This document shows, in pieces, positions 8,214 to 17,230 of a DNA stretch of 64,000 nucleotides. Both the position numbers and the translations under genes were made by a program. Origin of the DNA: JAKAXS01 sp965279065 (GTDB taxonomy: Bacteria; Pseudomonadota; Alphaproteobacteria; Rhizobiales; Hyphomicrobiaceae); contig OZ257134.1 of the NCBI GenBank assembly GCA_965279065.1, forward strand, positions 2,480,001 to 2,544,000, read 5' to 3'. The notes under the pieces were generated by a model, which searched no databases, was not told the DNA's origin, and was given only the letters and a program-made list of their open reading frames with translations. The stretch's first letter is position 1. Every line of letters begins with the position of its first letter.

Positions 8214-8975
8214 ATGTCAGCAATCAAGATCGTTTCGAAGCTCCGTGCGGCCGGCGCCCTCGTGCTCGCGGCAAGCCTCTTTCCTGCAGCCGCCTCAGCC
8301 GCCCCGGATGCAACCGGCGTCTGGTTCAACGATACCGGCCGCGGCGCCATCGAAATAAAGCCCTGTGGCGGCGGCTTGTGCGGCCACGTCGTCTGGGTCA
8401 AGGACGGCAGCGACTCCAAAGGCTGTGGCCGCCAGATCATCGGCGACGCGCAACCTGTCAAAGCGGGGCTTTGGGACAACGGTTGGATCTACAGCCCCGA
8501 GAAGAAGAAGCGCTACGACGTCGAACTGAAACCTCTGGACGATGACCGCCTGCGCGTCACCGGCTATGCCGGCAGCAAGTTCTTCTCCAAGACGATGATC
8601 TGGAAGCGCGCGCCGGCAGACCTCGTCCGCTGTGGCACGGAAACAGCTTCGACCACGCCACCCGTAGCGCCGAAGCCCTCGGCCGATCCTGTTCCGCAGA
8701 CCGAAGCGGCAACCGCAGCCACGACGGAACCGGTTGAAGCTGAAAACCGCAGCCCGGAAGCGAAGCTGCGTGACGCCATGAAAAAGGAAAACGAAAAGGA
8801 GGCGGTCGCCGCCGCGCCAGAAACGTCCGATGACGGCGCCAGCACCGAGACCGCCGACGCCGGCGACCTCGGCCTGGGCGATCTCAAGCTCGACAAGTAC
8901 TTGAAGCGGGAAAACGGCAAATGCGCGCTCGACCTGCCGTGGGTCAAAGTCAACTTCAAGTGCAAGGACATGTAG
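8214..8975 (+). CDS. Secreted DUF2147 domain protein
   Basis: Start at ATG 8214, because AAGGA at 8201-8205 is 8 bases away; an ATG at 8208 is too close to it. The 253-aa product opens with a signal peptide (MSAIKIVSKLRAAG...AAASA). Residues about 30-135 are a DUF2147 domain (TGVWFNDTGRGAIEI, CGGGLCGHVVWVKD, KRYDVELKPLDDDRLRVTGYAG), a small beta-barrel of unknown function common in proteobacterial periplasm. The rest is an Ala/Pro/Thr/Glu-rich linker ending in a short Cys-containing tail (CALDLPWVKVNFKCKDM) whose two cysteines could form a disulfide. It is transcribed divergently from the phosphotransferase and followed by a hairpin. Confidence 0.85.
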   Translation: MSAIKIVSKLRAAGALVLAASLFPAAASAAPDATGVWFNDTGRGAIEIKPCGGGLCGHVVWVKDGSDSKGCGRQIIGDAQPVKAGLWDNGWIYSPEKKKRYDVELKPLDDDRLRVTGYAGSKFFSKTMIWKRAPADLVRCGTETASTTPPVAPKPSADPVPQTEAATAATTEPVEAENRSPEAKLRDAMKKENEKEAVAAAPETSDDGASTETADAGDLGLGDLKLDKYLKRENGKCALDLPWVKVNFKCKDM

Positions 8976-8984
8976 GCCAGTCTA

Positions 8985-9012
8985 TCGGAGCGAGCCAATC
9001 CGCTCGCTCCGA
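8985..9012 (+). terminator. Hairpin after DUF2147 gene
   Basis: TCGGAGCGAGC / GCTCGCTCCGA, a perfect 11-bp stem with a 6-base loop, 10 bases after the stop codon. There is only a weak T-run after it (CTCCTTT), so termination strength is uncertain. Confidence 0.6.
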
Positions 9013-9097
9013 CTCCTTTGGGCATAATCCTTCAATGAAATCAATGCTGCGACTCGCTGCGGCTTTTGCTTCACTGTGCCCTCGATAGCATTTAGAC

Positions 9098-9122
9098 ATA
9101 CCCCCAGCGCAGCTGGGGGTAT
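9098..9122 (+). promoter_or_regulatory. Hairpin burying the ribosome-binding region of the O-antigen ligase gene
   Basis: ATACCCCCAGC / GCTGGGGGTAT is a perfect 11-bp stem with loop GCA, ending 3 bases before the ATG at 9126. The only purine-rich ribosome-binding candidate, GGGGG (9115-9119, 6 bases from ATG), is wholly in the 3' arm. Translation would need the helix to open. It is not followed by a T-run, so it is not a typical terminator. Confidence 0.6.
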
Positions 9123-9125
9123 CGA

Positions 9126-10457
9126 ATGCGGACCTTATTTGAGCAAATCAAATCAGAGTTGGCCGTACCGGCCGACAGATGGCCCTGGCTGACAAATCTC
9201 ATTGCCGCCTTAGCCGTACTGACACCGATTGCCTTGCTCGGCAACGGCCTGGCAGACGTCGTGATCTCGACCGCAGCCGCCCTGTTCCTCGTGCGTGCCA
9301 TTCTAGCCCGCGACGCGTCATGGGCCCGCGAGCCCTGGATCGCCGTCGCGGCGGTGCTTTGGCTTTACCTGGTCGCTCGCGGCTTTCTGAGTGTCGATCC
9401 GGAACGGTCCGGACTGAAAGCTCTCGGCTGGATCAGGTTCATCGTCTTCGGCGCGGCACTGCATTTCGTCCTGGCGCGGTCCGTCGCACTGAGACAAGCG
9501 CTGCTCTATTCCATCATCGCGATGGCGGCCTTCGGCGCGGCGGACGCATTGTTCCAGTTCGTCGTCGGCCACGACATCTTTGGGCGTCCGATCGTGAGCA
9601 ACCGGCTGTCCGGCCCGCTACAAAACCCGGCGATCGGTGTCCTCTTGTTGTTCGTCGGTCTACCGGCCATCATCCAGCTGTTGAAGACAATCGTGTCCGG
9701 CTACGCCGCAGGCAGGATCGAGTGGATCCCGGCAGCGATACTGGCGATGATCTTCGCCACCATTATCCTATCCGGCGAACGTCTCACTCTGCTGATGACA
9801 GTTCCAATCATGGGGCTGGTCGCTGTTCTGATTTTCCGTGTCTCTTGGAAAACCCTCGCAGGTATCGCCATTGTTGGCGTCGCAGTCCTGGCGATTTTGC
9901 TTGCGGCGTTCCCCGACGTCCGCCAGCGGCACCTGTCCACACTGAAAGAGTTCTCGTCGCCCACACAATCAATTTACACGCGCATCATGGTGGCCGGTCT
10001 AGAAGTCATTAAGGACAACCCCGTCTTCGGCGTCGGGATCAAGAATTTCAAGGCGCATTGTCCGCAGTCTGCACCGGAAGCCGTCGTTGGCGACGCGTGC
10101 AAGCTCATTCATCCCCACCAAGTCTGGCTGCACATTGTCTCGGAAACGGGCCTCATCGGCGGAATTGGTTTCCTTAGCTTGTTCGTGCTGGCGCTGACAC
10201 CCGCCGTGCGCTTGTGGCGATCATGGGCCGATGAACCCCTCCTCGCAGGCGCCACCATTGCCGTCCTCATGCGCCTCTTGCCATTCACGCCCTCTGGCAA
10301 CTTCTTTTCGAACTGGCGCGAGTCCTTCTTCTGGTTCCTGCTCGGAACGTCGGCCGCGATGGCACGCATCGCGATGCGCGATCAGAAGCCGTCGGCGATC
10401 GAACCGGCAAGACCGCCGACCGAGCCCAAGCCAAGCCCTAGCGTCCCCGTTGCGTGA
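9126..10457 (+). CDS. O-antigen ligase/polymerase family membrane protein (Wzy_C)
   Basis: 443 aa with about 10-12 hydrophobic segments. The signature region at about 295-345 carries NPVFGVGIKNF and HPHQVWLHIVSETGLIGG, the family's large periplasmic loop motif (G-x-G...H-P-H...E-x-G-x-x-G) seen in WaaL ligases and some Wzy polymerases. It would attach or polymerise lipid-linked polysaccharide at the inner membrane's periplasmic face. The C-terminus is a Pro-rich cytoplasmic tail. The convergent glycosyltransferase gene overlaps its 3' end by 20 bases. The start region is unusual: the Shine-Dalgarno is inside a hairpin. Confidence 0.85.
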   Translation: MRTLFEQIKSELAVPADRWPWLTNLIAALAVLTPIALLGNGLADVVISTAAALFLVRAILARDASWAREPWIAVAAVLWLYLVARGFLSVDPERSGLKALGWIRFIVFGAALHFVLARSVALRQALLYSIIAMAAFGAADALFQFVVGHDIFGRPIVSNRLSGPLQNPAIGVLLLFVGLPAIIQLLKTIVSGYAAGRIEWIPAAILAMIFATIILSGERLTLLMTVPIMGLVAVLIFRVSWKTLAGIAIVGVAVLAILLAAFPDVRQRHLSTLKEFSSPTQSIYTRIMVAGLEVIKDNPVFGVGIKNFKAHCPQSAPEAVVGDACKLIHPHQVWLHIVSETGLIGGIGFLSLFVLALTPAVRLWRSWADEPLLAGATIAVLMRLLPFTPSGNFFSNWRESFFWFLLGTSAAMARIAMRDQKPSAIEPARPPTEPKPSPSVPVA

Positions 10458-11541
10458 TGATCTCCGAGCGATGCTGATCCCACTGCCGGGTGAATGCGTC
10501 GATTGTGAAAGGAAAGTCATCCCAAGCCACGGTCTGCAGCCGGGTCCGCTCACCCTCGTTGACGATCAGGTCTTCCAGAGCCCGCTCGATCTCCTCGGAG
10601 GTCACGGTGTTCAACGGCCGCACACGATGCTCGAGCTCGGCTAGTCCGCCGCGCCGGCTGGCGATCACCGCACAGCCTTCCGCCAGCGCCTCCAATCCTG
10701 TCCGCCCGAAGGGTTCGTCCCAGTTCGACGGCACCACCGCGATCGACGCGCGCCGCAGATACTCGCGGACTTCCGAGTTCTTCAGGAACCCCGTCACCGT
10801 GATCCGCGAACAGCTTTCCGCAGCCTGCCGCACTTTCAGCTCGTACGGCGTAAGCGCCTCTCCGCCGGTGAACCAGCGTGCGCCGATCAGAAACGCATTC
10901 CACTCCGGATGCCGCGGCAGCACCCGGGCCAACGCCTCCGCCAGCTCTAAGGCACCCTTGATCGGGTTCATGCGGCCGACGAACACGATAGACTTATCCT
11001 TGACGGGTGGTGACGCGATCTCGCGCTCGATGCCGGTGCGCAGGATCTTGACGTTCTGCGTGCTGCCGCTGAGGCCGTCGATGAAGCGGTCGTAGACGAA
11101 GGTGCTGATGACGAACACGCCGGCGAGGCGTTCAACGAGCGCCATGCGTTCCGCCAGCGTCCTTGAGCCTTCCTTGTCCTGCGGGTCGTTACCGAAATAG
11201 ACCGTGACGGGAACCGACGGAAATCGCTTCGCCAGCCACATCGCGACCGTCGGCCGGTTGAAGCACTCGATCAATGCCGGCTGCGACGCGGCGACCGCCC
11301 GTGCATAGGCCCGCGTCAGCCCCATCTTGTCACCGAAGATCGCCGGCCAGTACGGCGTCAGCGATTGAAATGCCACGTCCGGATAGGGCGCTGCCGTGGG
11401 CTTGCCGAAGACAGTGATGGCTTCGCGATATCGGCTGTGCCTGGAGGTCTGAATGATCTTGAGTGCCTGCGCCCCCGCGCCAAGTTCAGAGAACTCTTCC
11501 TTGGGCGACAATAGGCAATGAATGCGCGGCTGGGTCATCAA
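10438..11541 (-). CDS. GT4-type glycosyltransferase
   Basis: 367 aa, two Rossmann halves (GT-B fold). The C-terminal half holds the GRMNPIKG nucleotide-sugar segment (189-196) and an EX7E motif, EPFGRTGLE (Glu276/Glu284), the hallmark of retaining GT4 enzymes. It probably adds a sugar to a surface-polysaccharide or lipid-linked precursor on the cytoplasmic side; donor and acceptor are not readable. Context supports envelope polysaccharide assembly with the convergent ligase/polymerase, whose coding end it overlaps by 20 bases. Confidence 0.87.
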   Translation of the reverse strand: MMTQPRIHCLLSPKEEFSELGAGAQALKIIQTSRHSRYREAITVFGKPTAAPYPDVAFQSLTPYWPAIFGDKMGLTRAYARAVAASQPALIECFNRPTVAMWLAKRFPSVPVTVYFGNDPQDKEGSRTLAERMALVERLAGVFVISTFVYDRFIDGLSGSTQNVKILRTGIEREIASPPVKDKSIVFVGRMNPIKGALELAEALARVLPRHPEWNAFLIGARWFTGGEALTPYELKVRQAAESCSRITVTGFLKNSEVREYLRRASIAVVPSNWDEPFGRTGLEALAEGCAVIASRRGGLAELEHRVRPLNTVTSEEIERALEDLIVNEGERTRLQTVAWDDFPFTIDAFTRQWDQHRSEIITQRGR

Positions 11542-11628
11542 GCATCCCGGACGAGACCTGAGGTGGAAGCCTATGACTACGTGTCCCGCCGGGCGTTTGG
11601 AAGCCCAACATTCGCAGCTCCCGGCCGC

Positions 11629-12393
11629 CTAATTGAAATCGGTCCCGTTCCAGTAACCATCGCTCTTGGCGGCGGGATCTGGATCGTTCGGGCCCCGTTG
11701 ACGCCGTTCGGTTCGCGGCTTCGGCTTGGGCTCGGCCGGCTTTGTTGCCGCGGGAGGCGAAGGTTTGGCTGAAAAGCTGTCCTCAGCGCCGCTCTCGGGC
11801 TCCGGCTCCGGCTCCCCTGTCGAGGAATCTGGTTCCGCGGCAGATACGGGTGGGGCCGTCTGGGGAACGCCTTCGGCAGCAGCAGGAGCATTGGCTGCCG
11901 GCGGAATTCCCTCAGCACCAGCAGAGCCGGAAGGCGCCGGTGCCCCGGGTACCGGTGGCGCCGGAGACGCCACCCCTTCGGCGGGCACTTCCGACCATGG
12001 CGTTGCCGGCGGCACTGCCGGAGGAGTTGGCGCCGGTGCAGACGTCGCAGCAGGGCTCGACGGCGCGCCCGCCGGCGCTGCCTGCGGTGATGGCGACCCT
12101 TCGGGAACTTCCGACCAGGGCGTAGCCGGCGGCGTTGCACGCTGCGGCGCCGGAGCCGCCTCGACCGGAACAGTCGTGGAAGGCTCCGGAGGCGGCAGCT
12201 CAGCCGGCCGGCTAGCCGTCAGCTTCGCCGCGAGATTGGCCACCACCGGCACGACGATCGGGATGGCAGCCCAGCCCGCGCCTGCCAGTGCCGCGATGAC
12301 CACGGTCCATTTGACGGCGGGCCAGAAACTGATGCGCCGGCCTGAAGCCTCGTGCCAGACGAATTCCGCCGGCTTGTGCTCCGGAAGCTGCAT
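11629..12393 (-). CDS. Hypothetical single-pass membrane protein with long Pro/Ala-rich tail
   Basis: 254 aa, family not recognised. A basic N-terminus is followed by a hydrophobic stretch at about 23-58 (FWPAVKWTVVIAALAG...IPIVVPVV), then about 170 residues of Pro/Ala/Glu/Ser-rich sequence and a basic end with YWNGTDFN. The decapeptide PPATPWSEVP is repeated exactly at 88-97 and 128-137, about 40 residues apart. The topology suggests an inner-membrane anchor with an extended periplasmic spacer, like TonB-type or wall-spanning linkers, but no known domain is seen. The plus-strand ORF inside it is a composition artefact. Confidence 0.65.
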   Translation of the reverse strand: MQLPEHKPAEFVWHEASGRRISFWPAVKWTVVIAALAGAGWAAIPIVVPVVANLAAKLTASRPAELPPPEPSTTVPVEAAPAPQRATPPATPWSEVPEGSPSPQAAPAGAPSSPAATSAPAPTPPAVPPATPWSEVPAEGVASPAPPVPGAPAPSGSAGAEGIPPAANAPAAAEGVPQTAPPVSAAEPDSSTGEPEPEPESGAEDSFSAKPSPPAATKPAEPKPKPRTERRQRGPNDPDPAAKSDGYWNGTDFN

Positions 12394-12497
12394 CGCGATG
12401 GGTCTCCTGCCGGTGTCTAAACGCTAGGTTGTCAAATCTTCCGGCGATGTCCACCTTTAGCTGATGTGTGAGACAAGATCTGCGGGCGGAGTGGGGC

Positions 12498-13667
12498 GTG
12501 GGTGAGGCTGACAAGCAGATCATCCGGGTATCCTCGGCGATATCCGAGATCGACGCGGCCGCCTGGGATCGTCTCGCCAACCCGGATCCAAGGCTGCACA
12601 ACCCATTTGTCTCCCACGCCTTCCTCAACGCCTTGGAGGAGGCTGGCACCGTGTCTGCGCGGACCGGCTGGATCCCCCAGCATCTGACGGCCGAGGATGC
12701 GACCGGCTTGTCCGCCGCCATGCCGCTTTATGTGAAGACCCACAGCCGCGGCGAGTACGTGTTCGACCACGGTTGGGCCGATGCCTTCGCCAGAGCCGGC
12801 GGAGAATACTACCCCAAGCTCCAGGCGGCCGTACCTTTCACCCCAGTCCCCGGCCCGCGTCTGTTGACGCGCGAAGGCAAGGGCGCGGCACACGGCCGCC
12901 ATCTCCTGGCAGCCGGCGCTGTCACGCTCGCGGACAAACTCGAGGCCTCCTCGGTTCATGTCACATTTCTGACGAAACCCGAGTGGGAGGCCCTCGGCAA
13001 GCTCGGCTTCCTGCAGCGTATCGACCAGCAGTTTCACTGGCTGAACGCCGGCTATGCGACATTCGACGATTTTCTCGCCACGCTCGCGTCCCGCAAGCGC
13101 AAGTCGATACGCAAGGAGCGGCTTGCCGCGCTCGATGGCGGCATCACCATCGAGTGCGTCACCGGATCCGAAATCACCGAAGCGCACTGGGATGCATTCT
13201 ACGGTTTCTACATGGACACCGGCAGCCGCAAGTGGGGCCGGCCCTATCTCAATCGCAAGTTCTTTTCATTGATCGGCGAAGCGATGCCCGAGCGTACGCT
13301 GCTCGTCATGGCTAGACAGGCCGGTCAATATGTCGCCGGCGCCCTGAACTTCATCGGCGGCGATTGTCTGTACGGCCGCTACTGGGGCGAGACCGGGCAC
13401 CACCGCTACCTGCACTTCGAAGTGTGCTACTATCAGGCAATCGACTACGCCATCGCGCATGGCCTGCCTCGCGTCGAGGCCGGCGCCCAGGGCGAGCACA
13501 AGCTGGCACGCGGCTACATGCCGACCGAAACCTACTCCGCCCATTTCATCGCCGATGCCGGCCTGCGCCGCGCCGTCGAGCACTATCTGGTGCGCGAGCG
13601 CGAAGCCGTCCGCGAGACGTCGGAGCTGCTGGCAACTCTTGGCCCCTTCAAGAAGCCCAACGGCTGA
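12498..13667 (+). CDS. COG3146/DUF482 GNAT-type acyltransferase-like protein
   Basis: Start at GTG 12498 preferred (GGAG at 12488-12491, 6-base spacing), giving 389 aa; GTG 12468 is an in-frame alternative. Sequence features of the family: AWDRLANPDPRLHNPFVSHAFLNALEE at the N-terminus, FLATLASRKRKSIRKER in the middle, and GRYWGETGHHRYLHFEVCYYQ, then GAQGEHKLARGY near the end. The family is related to Fem-type peptidoglycan aminoacyl transferases and is conserved but functionally uncharacterised in alphaproteobacteria. It is followed 61 bases later by the HIT gene in the same direction, a probable operon. Confidence 0.85.
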   Translation: MGEADKQIIRVSSAISEIDAAAWDRLANPDPRLHNPFVSHAFLNALEEAGTVSARTGWIPQHLTAEDATGLSAAMPLYVKTHSRGEYVFDHGWADAFARAGGEYYPKLQAAVPFTPVPGPRLLTREGKGAAHGRHLLAAGAVTLADKLEASSVHVTFLTKPEWEALGKLGFLQRIDQQFHWLNAGYATFDDFLATLASRKRKSIRKERLAALDGGITIECVTGSEITEAHWDAFYGFYMDTGSRKWGRPYLNRKFFSLIGEAMPERTLLVMARQAGQYVAGALNFIGGDCLYGRYWGETGHHRYLHFEVCYYQAIDYAIAHGLPRVEAGAQGEHKLARGYMPTETYSAHFIADAGLRRAVEHYLVREREAVRETSELLATLGPFKKPNG

Positions 13668-13728
13668 CCTTGACGCCACGCGCGTCCGCCGATCTAACAG
13701 GCGTCGGCAACAGCGGGCGGAGACGGCC

Positions 13729-14163
13729 ATGAGCTACGACGTGGACTACGACACTGGCAACATCTTCGCAAAAATCTTGCGTGGCGAGATTCCCTGTCAC
13801 AAAGTCTACGAGGACGACGACGCCATCGTCTTCATGGACGTGATGCCGCAATCGCCCGGCCACGCCCTCGTCGTGCCCAAGGCCGCCTCGCGCAACATTC
13901 TCGACGCCGACCCGACCACCCTCGCCGCTCTCGCACCTCTGGTGCAGAAGATTGCACGCGCCGCGGTCGCAGCCTTCGAAGCCGACGGCATCACCGTCCT
14001 TCAATTCAATGAGCCCGCCGGCGGACAGAGCGTCTTCCATCTGCATATTCACGTCATTCCTCGTTATGACGACACGCCCCTGCGGCCCCACTCCGGCAAG
14101 ATGGAAGACCCCGCCGTCCTGGCCGCGAACGCCGAGAAATTGCGGCAAGCGATCCACGCCTGA
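13729..14163 (+). CDS. HIT-family nucleotide hydrolase (HINT-like)
   Basis: 144 aa from ATG 13729. The histidine triad HLHIHV lies at 104-109, preceded by GGQSVFH. The N-terminal IFAKILRGEIPCHKVYEDD is typical of HinT/Hit proteins. These hydrolyse AMP-linked substrates such as AMP-lysine or adenosine phosphoramidate in the cytoplasm. The longer open frame upstream overlaps the previous gene and is not coding in this frame. Confidence 0.93.
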   Translation: MSYDVDYDTGNIFAKILRGEIPCHKVYEDDDAIVFMDVMPQSPGHALVVPKAASRNILDADPTTLAALAPLVQKIARAAVAAFEADGITVLQFNEPAGGQSVFHLHIHVIPRYDDTPLRPHSGKMEDPAVLAANAEKLRQAIHA

Positions 14164-14252
14164 ATTCGGCCACGTCCAGTCATTTGAACATCACCTGGGC
14201 GGGTGCCATACTGCGCCCGGCGCCGGGAACGCCGCGTACGGGAGGACGTCTC

Positions 14253-15437
14253 ATGTCGAGGAATACGACGCTTGCAACCGCGTTGGCGCTAGCCATCGCG
14301 CTGTCGGCAGGCGGCTCCGCAGCCCTCACGCCGGCCGCCGAACCGTATCCCGGTCCCGAACCCACGCAGGAACAGAAGGCCAAGATGGCCGCCGCTCCCG
14401 AAGAGTGGCCCATGAAGATCGACGAGTTCCTGGCCAAGGAATATCTGACGCGCGCCGACGTGGTGCTGACGCGTCGCGACTACGACCCGACGTCTTTCGC
14501 CATTCGCTGGGCAACGGCCTCTCCCTATTCCCACGCCGCCCTCGTCTTCAATCGCCCGCGCCAGGAGACGGGCATCAATTCGACGTTCGTGATCGAAGCC
14601 GGCTCCAGCGGCGTCGACCTCACCAACCTCCGCGACTACATTTCCGACAAGTCGTCGTTCATCGCCATCAAGCGCTTCAAGAAGGAATGGTTCACCGAGG
14701 AGATGCAGGGTCGCGTTCGCGGCGTGCTCCTGGAAAAGATCAAGGACAGCTATAACTATTGGGTCATCGGCCGCATCGCGCGCAATCTGTGGTTCGGCGT
14801 GCAGACCGCCACGCGGCGCAATCGCGAACGCTCCGTCCAGGCCTACAAGGACAACGAGTGGAAGCCGCCGAGCGAATTCATCTGCTCCGGCCTCGTTCAG
14901 ATCGGCTTCGTCGAAGCCACGATCGAGGCCATCAAGGCCGGCCAACTCCCGCCGCGTGCCCTGCGCGATGTTGTCTTCCTTCAGCGCCAGAGCCGATGGC
15001 TGCCCAACGAGAACGGCTGGAAGCGCCTCGACAAGACCAAGGCTCGCGACACGGCCGTGCAGTTCCGTCAGCAAAACCTGGCCGCACTCGAGTCCATCAC
15101 GCCGGAAGATCTCGCCCGCAGCGACAAGCTGGAGTGGCTCTACGTCATCAAGAACAATTTGGTCTTCAAGGTGAACTCCTACGATCAGGCCAAGGCGCTG
15201 ATCGACGACGTCGCCGTCCCCGTGCAGGACGTCATCCCCACGCCCGAGAAGCCACCAGCCGAGAGCGTACCGCCTCCGCCGCCCGCCTCCGTCGAAGCTG
15301 GCCCGACCGAAGGTCCGGCAGCCGCGCCCGAAGCCCCCGTCCCTGCCACCCCGGAAGCAGCTGGCACTCCGGAGGCACCTGCCGACGCCTCCGGGACGCC
15401 CGCAACTCCGCCGGAGAACCCCGCCGCCGCCCCTTAG
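14253..15437 (+). CDS. YiiX/YaeF-type permuted papain-like amidase (NlpC/P60 clan), exported
   Basis: Start at ATG 14253 with GGGAGG 7 bases upstream. The 394-aa product begins with a signal peptide (MSRNTTLATALALAIALSAGGSA). The catalytic core is permuted as in YiiX: His94 in SPYSHAALV comes before Cys211 in EFICSGLV, with an acidic Glu115 between. Such enzymes cleave amide or ester bonds in cell wall or lipid-linked substrates. The last ~75 residues are Pro/Ala-rich without fold. A convergent lipoprotein gene ends 26 bases away. Substrate unknown. Confidence 0.82.
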   Translation: MSRNTTLATALALAIALSAGGSAALTPAAEPYPGPEPTQEQKAKMAAAPEEWPMKIDEFLAKEYLTRADVVLTRRDYDPTSFAIRWATASPYSHAALVFNRPRQETGINSTFVIEAGSSGVDLTNLRDYISDKSSFIAIKRFKKEWFTEEMQGRVRGVLLEKIKDSYNYWVIGRIARNLWFGVQTATRRNRERSVQAYKDNEWKPPSEFICSGLVQIGFVEATIEAIKAGQLPPRALRDVVFLQRQSRWLPNENGWKRLDKTKARDTAVQFRQQNLAALESITPEDLARSDKLEWLYVIKNNLVFKVNSYDQAKALIDDVAVPVQDVIPTPEKPPAESVPPPPPASVEAGPTEGPAAAPEAPVPATPEAAGTPEAPADASGTPATPPENPAAAP

Positions 15438-15463
15438 GTCGAGGGCCTCTCAAGCCGCCGGAA

Positions 15464-17035
15464 TCACCGCTTCGGCGGATATTTCCAGTAGTCGCCATGA
15501 TCGGTCGTCATTTTCTGCAGGATGGGGAAACGCCGGTCCGGCGGCCGCTCGCCCGTCTGGATGATCAGTCCGATGTCGGCCAGCAGGGCGTTGTTCTCCG
15601 CGTAGCTTGAATGGTTGAGGTAGAGCCCCTCCATTCCAGCTGCCGTCACGTCGATCGTATCGATGCCCGACAGGATCATCGGCCCCGTTGTCGGAACGTC
15701 CCCGGCGCGCGGCACACCGCCATTGAAGCGGCGCGAAACGCTGAGCGCCCTGTCGTTGCTTGCAGCATAGAGCGTCACGCCCTTCGCCATTCCTTTGATC
15801 TCTTTGGCGATGTTCTCGAAGTTGTCACGATCGACATCCGGCGCCGCCAGAATGATCTGACTGATCACCACGCCCGCGGGCTTTGAATACTTCAGGTCTC
15901 GCAGGATTTGCAGAACCGGCTGGTTGCCCATCGAATGCGCGATGATGGAAACGGACTTGGCGCCCGTCTCCTTCACCACGAGATCGAGGAAGTCGCGCAT
16001 GAACGGCTGCGACTGGCCCGCACTTTCTCGGTCGTACGTATAGCTTTCGAACGTCCCGCCAGACGGCCAGCTGTACAGGAACGGCGCCCCGTCGAACTTC
16101 AGGTCGTACGCCATCTGCGCCGTCCGATAGATCGCAGAATCGAATGCCGTGTTGTAGCCGTGCACGAAAATCACGGCATGATCCTTGTAGCGCGACGACG
16201 TCGCCAGCCTTTCCTTCACGAATGCCAGGAACTGCTCCCGCGTCAGCGACTGGATCTCCTTCATCGTGAAGTGCTTCTTGGGATCCTCCGCCTGCTCGTA
16301 AATCTTCACGTCGAAGTACGGCACCTTGATCGCCCACGGCCGTTCGATGTTCGGCACCTCGTGAGACTTCGGCACCGTGATCAGCGCGCGACCCAGTTCC
16401 AGCTTGCGGCCGCGATCGGAGCCGTAGGCGATGCGCTTTGGATCGGTGATGCGCGCGCGGTCCGTGCCGAAGAACACCGGCACGACGTCCCAATCCGATT
16501 TCTCGTCGACAACGGCGGTACCCGGCTTCGTCACGCCCGCATCGGGGGCAGGCGGCGTTGGCTGGGCAGCCGGCGCGCCACCGACGGGCGCCGGACTGGC
16601 CGGCGCTTCGGCGCTGCGCCTGGCCTCGGCCCGCGGCGCCTCAGATGGCGGCGGTTTCGGCGCCCCGAAACTGCGCGGCCTGATATTTGCGGGCGGCTGT
16701 GCCGTGGCCTTAGCGTCCGGCACTGGCGGAGGGGCCGCCCTACCCGAAGCCTCCGGTGGAGGTGGCGCCGCCTCGATCGGAGCGGCCGCCTCGTCGCTTG
16801 CCACGTCCGGCTTGCCCGCCCCCGGCTTGGATGACTCGGCTTGGTACTCGTACCGCCGCGACTCGTATTTTTTCTCGGCTTGCTGCTGGTCTTTGGGCGG
16901 CGCTTTCGCCATCTTCGGCGCGTCGCAGCCCGAGATGGCGAGCGCCAATGGCACCAAGAACAGGACAGCCAAAGCGAGGCGAATACGCCGCGCTCCGTCC
17001 GCGATCCGCAATCCGCTACTCCAAATGCGCATCAT
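15464..17035 (-). CDS. Lipoprotein alpha/beta hydrolase (DUF900 esterase)
   Basis: 523 aa from ATG 17035 (GGGGG 5 bases upstream; a GTG four codons earlier is less likely). Residues 1-37 are a lipoprotein signal with lipobox LAISGC (Cys37). A ~145-residue Pro/Ala/Glu-rich linker follows, then the DUF900 domain: VPVFFGTDR, an oxyanion-type HGYN (292-295) and the nucleophile elbow IIAHSMGNQ (Ser368). It is probably an esterase on the periplasmic side of a membrane. It diverges from meaB across a 195-base gap that holds no other gene. Confidence 0.85.
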   Translation of the reverse strand: MMRIWSSGLRIADGARRIRLALAVLFLVPLALAISGCDAPKMAKAPPKDQQQAEKKYESRRYEYQAESSKPGAGKPDVASDEAAAPIEAAPPPPEASGRAAPPPVPDAKATAQPPANIRPRSFGAPKPPPSEAPRAEARRSAEAPASPAPVGGAPAAQPTPPAPDAGVTKPGTAVVDEKSDWDVVPVFFGTDRARITDPKRIAYGSDRGRKLELGRALITVPKSHEVPNIERPWAIKVPYFDVKIYEQAEDPKKHFTMKEIQSLTREQFLAFVKERLATSSRYKDHAVIFVHGYNTAFDSAIYRTAQMAYDLKFDGAPFLYSWPSGGTFESYTYDRESAGQSQPFMRDFLDLVVKETGAKSVSIIAHSMGNQPVLQILRDLKYSKPAGVVISQIILAAPDVDRDNFENIAKEIKGMAKGVTLYAASNDRALSVSRRFNGGVPRAGDVPTTGPMILSGIDTIDVTAAGMEGLYLNHSSYAENNALLADIGLIIQTGERPPDRRFPILQKMTTDHGDYWKYPPKR

Positions 17036-17230
17036 GAGATCCCCCACTCGTTCCCAATGCCTTGCAGCCTCTAGGGCCTAAACGTTCGCCCTACAATAAG
17101 GGTCAGCCAACGGCGCCGCTTGCTGCCGATGTTACCTTGGTCTTGCGAAACCTCTATTTCGCGGCCATGACAGGCGCGAGGCTTAAGCACCGTTCCGGGC
17201 AAATTGACGGCCGGCAGGCAAGGACACCGC

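Noticed and set aside
11726..12427. 233-codon plus-strand ORF with Gly/Ala-rich product
   Set aside because: It mirrors the Pro/Ala-rich minus-strand gene (Pro codons read as Gly). The minus-strand gene has a membrane segment and a sensible end.
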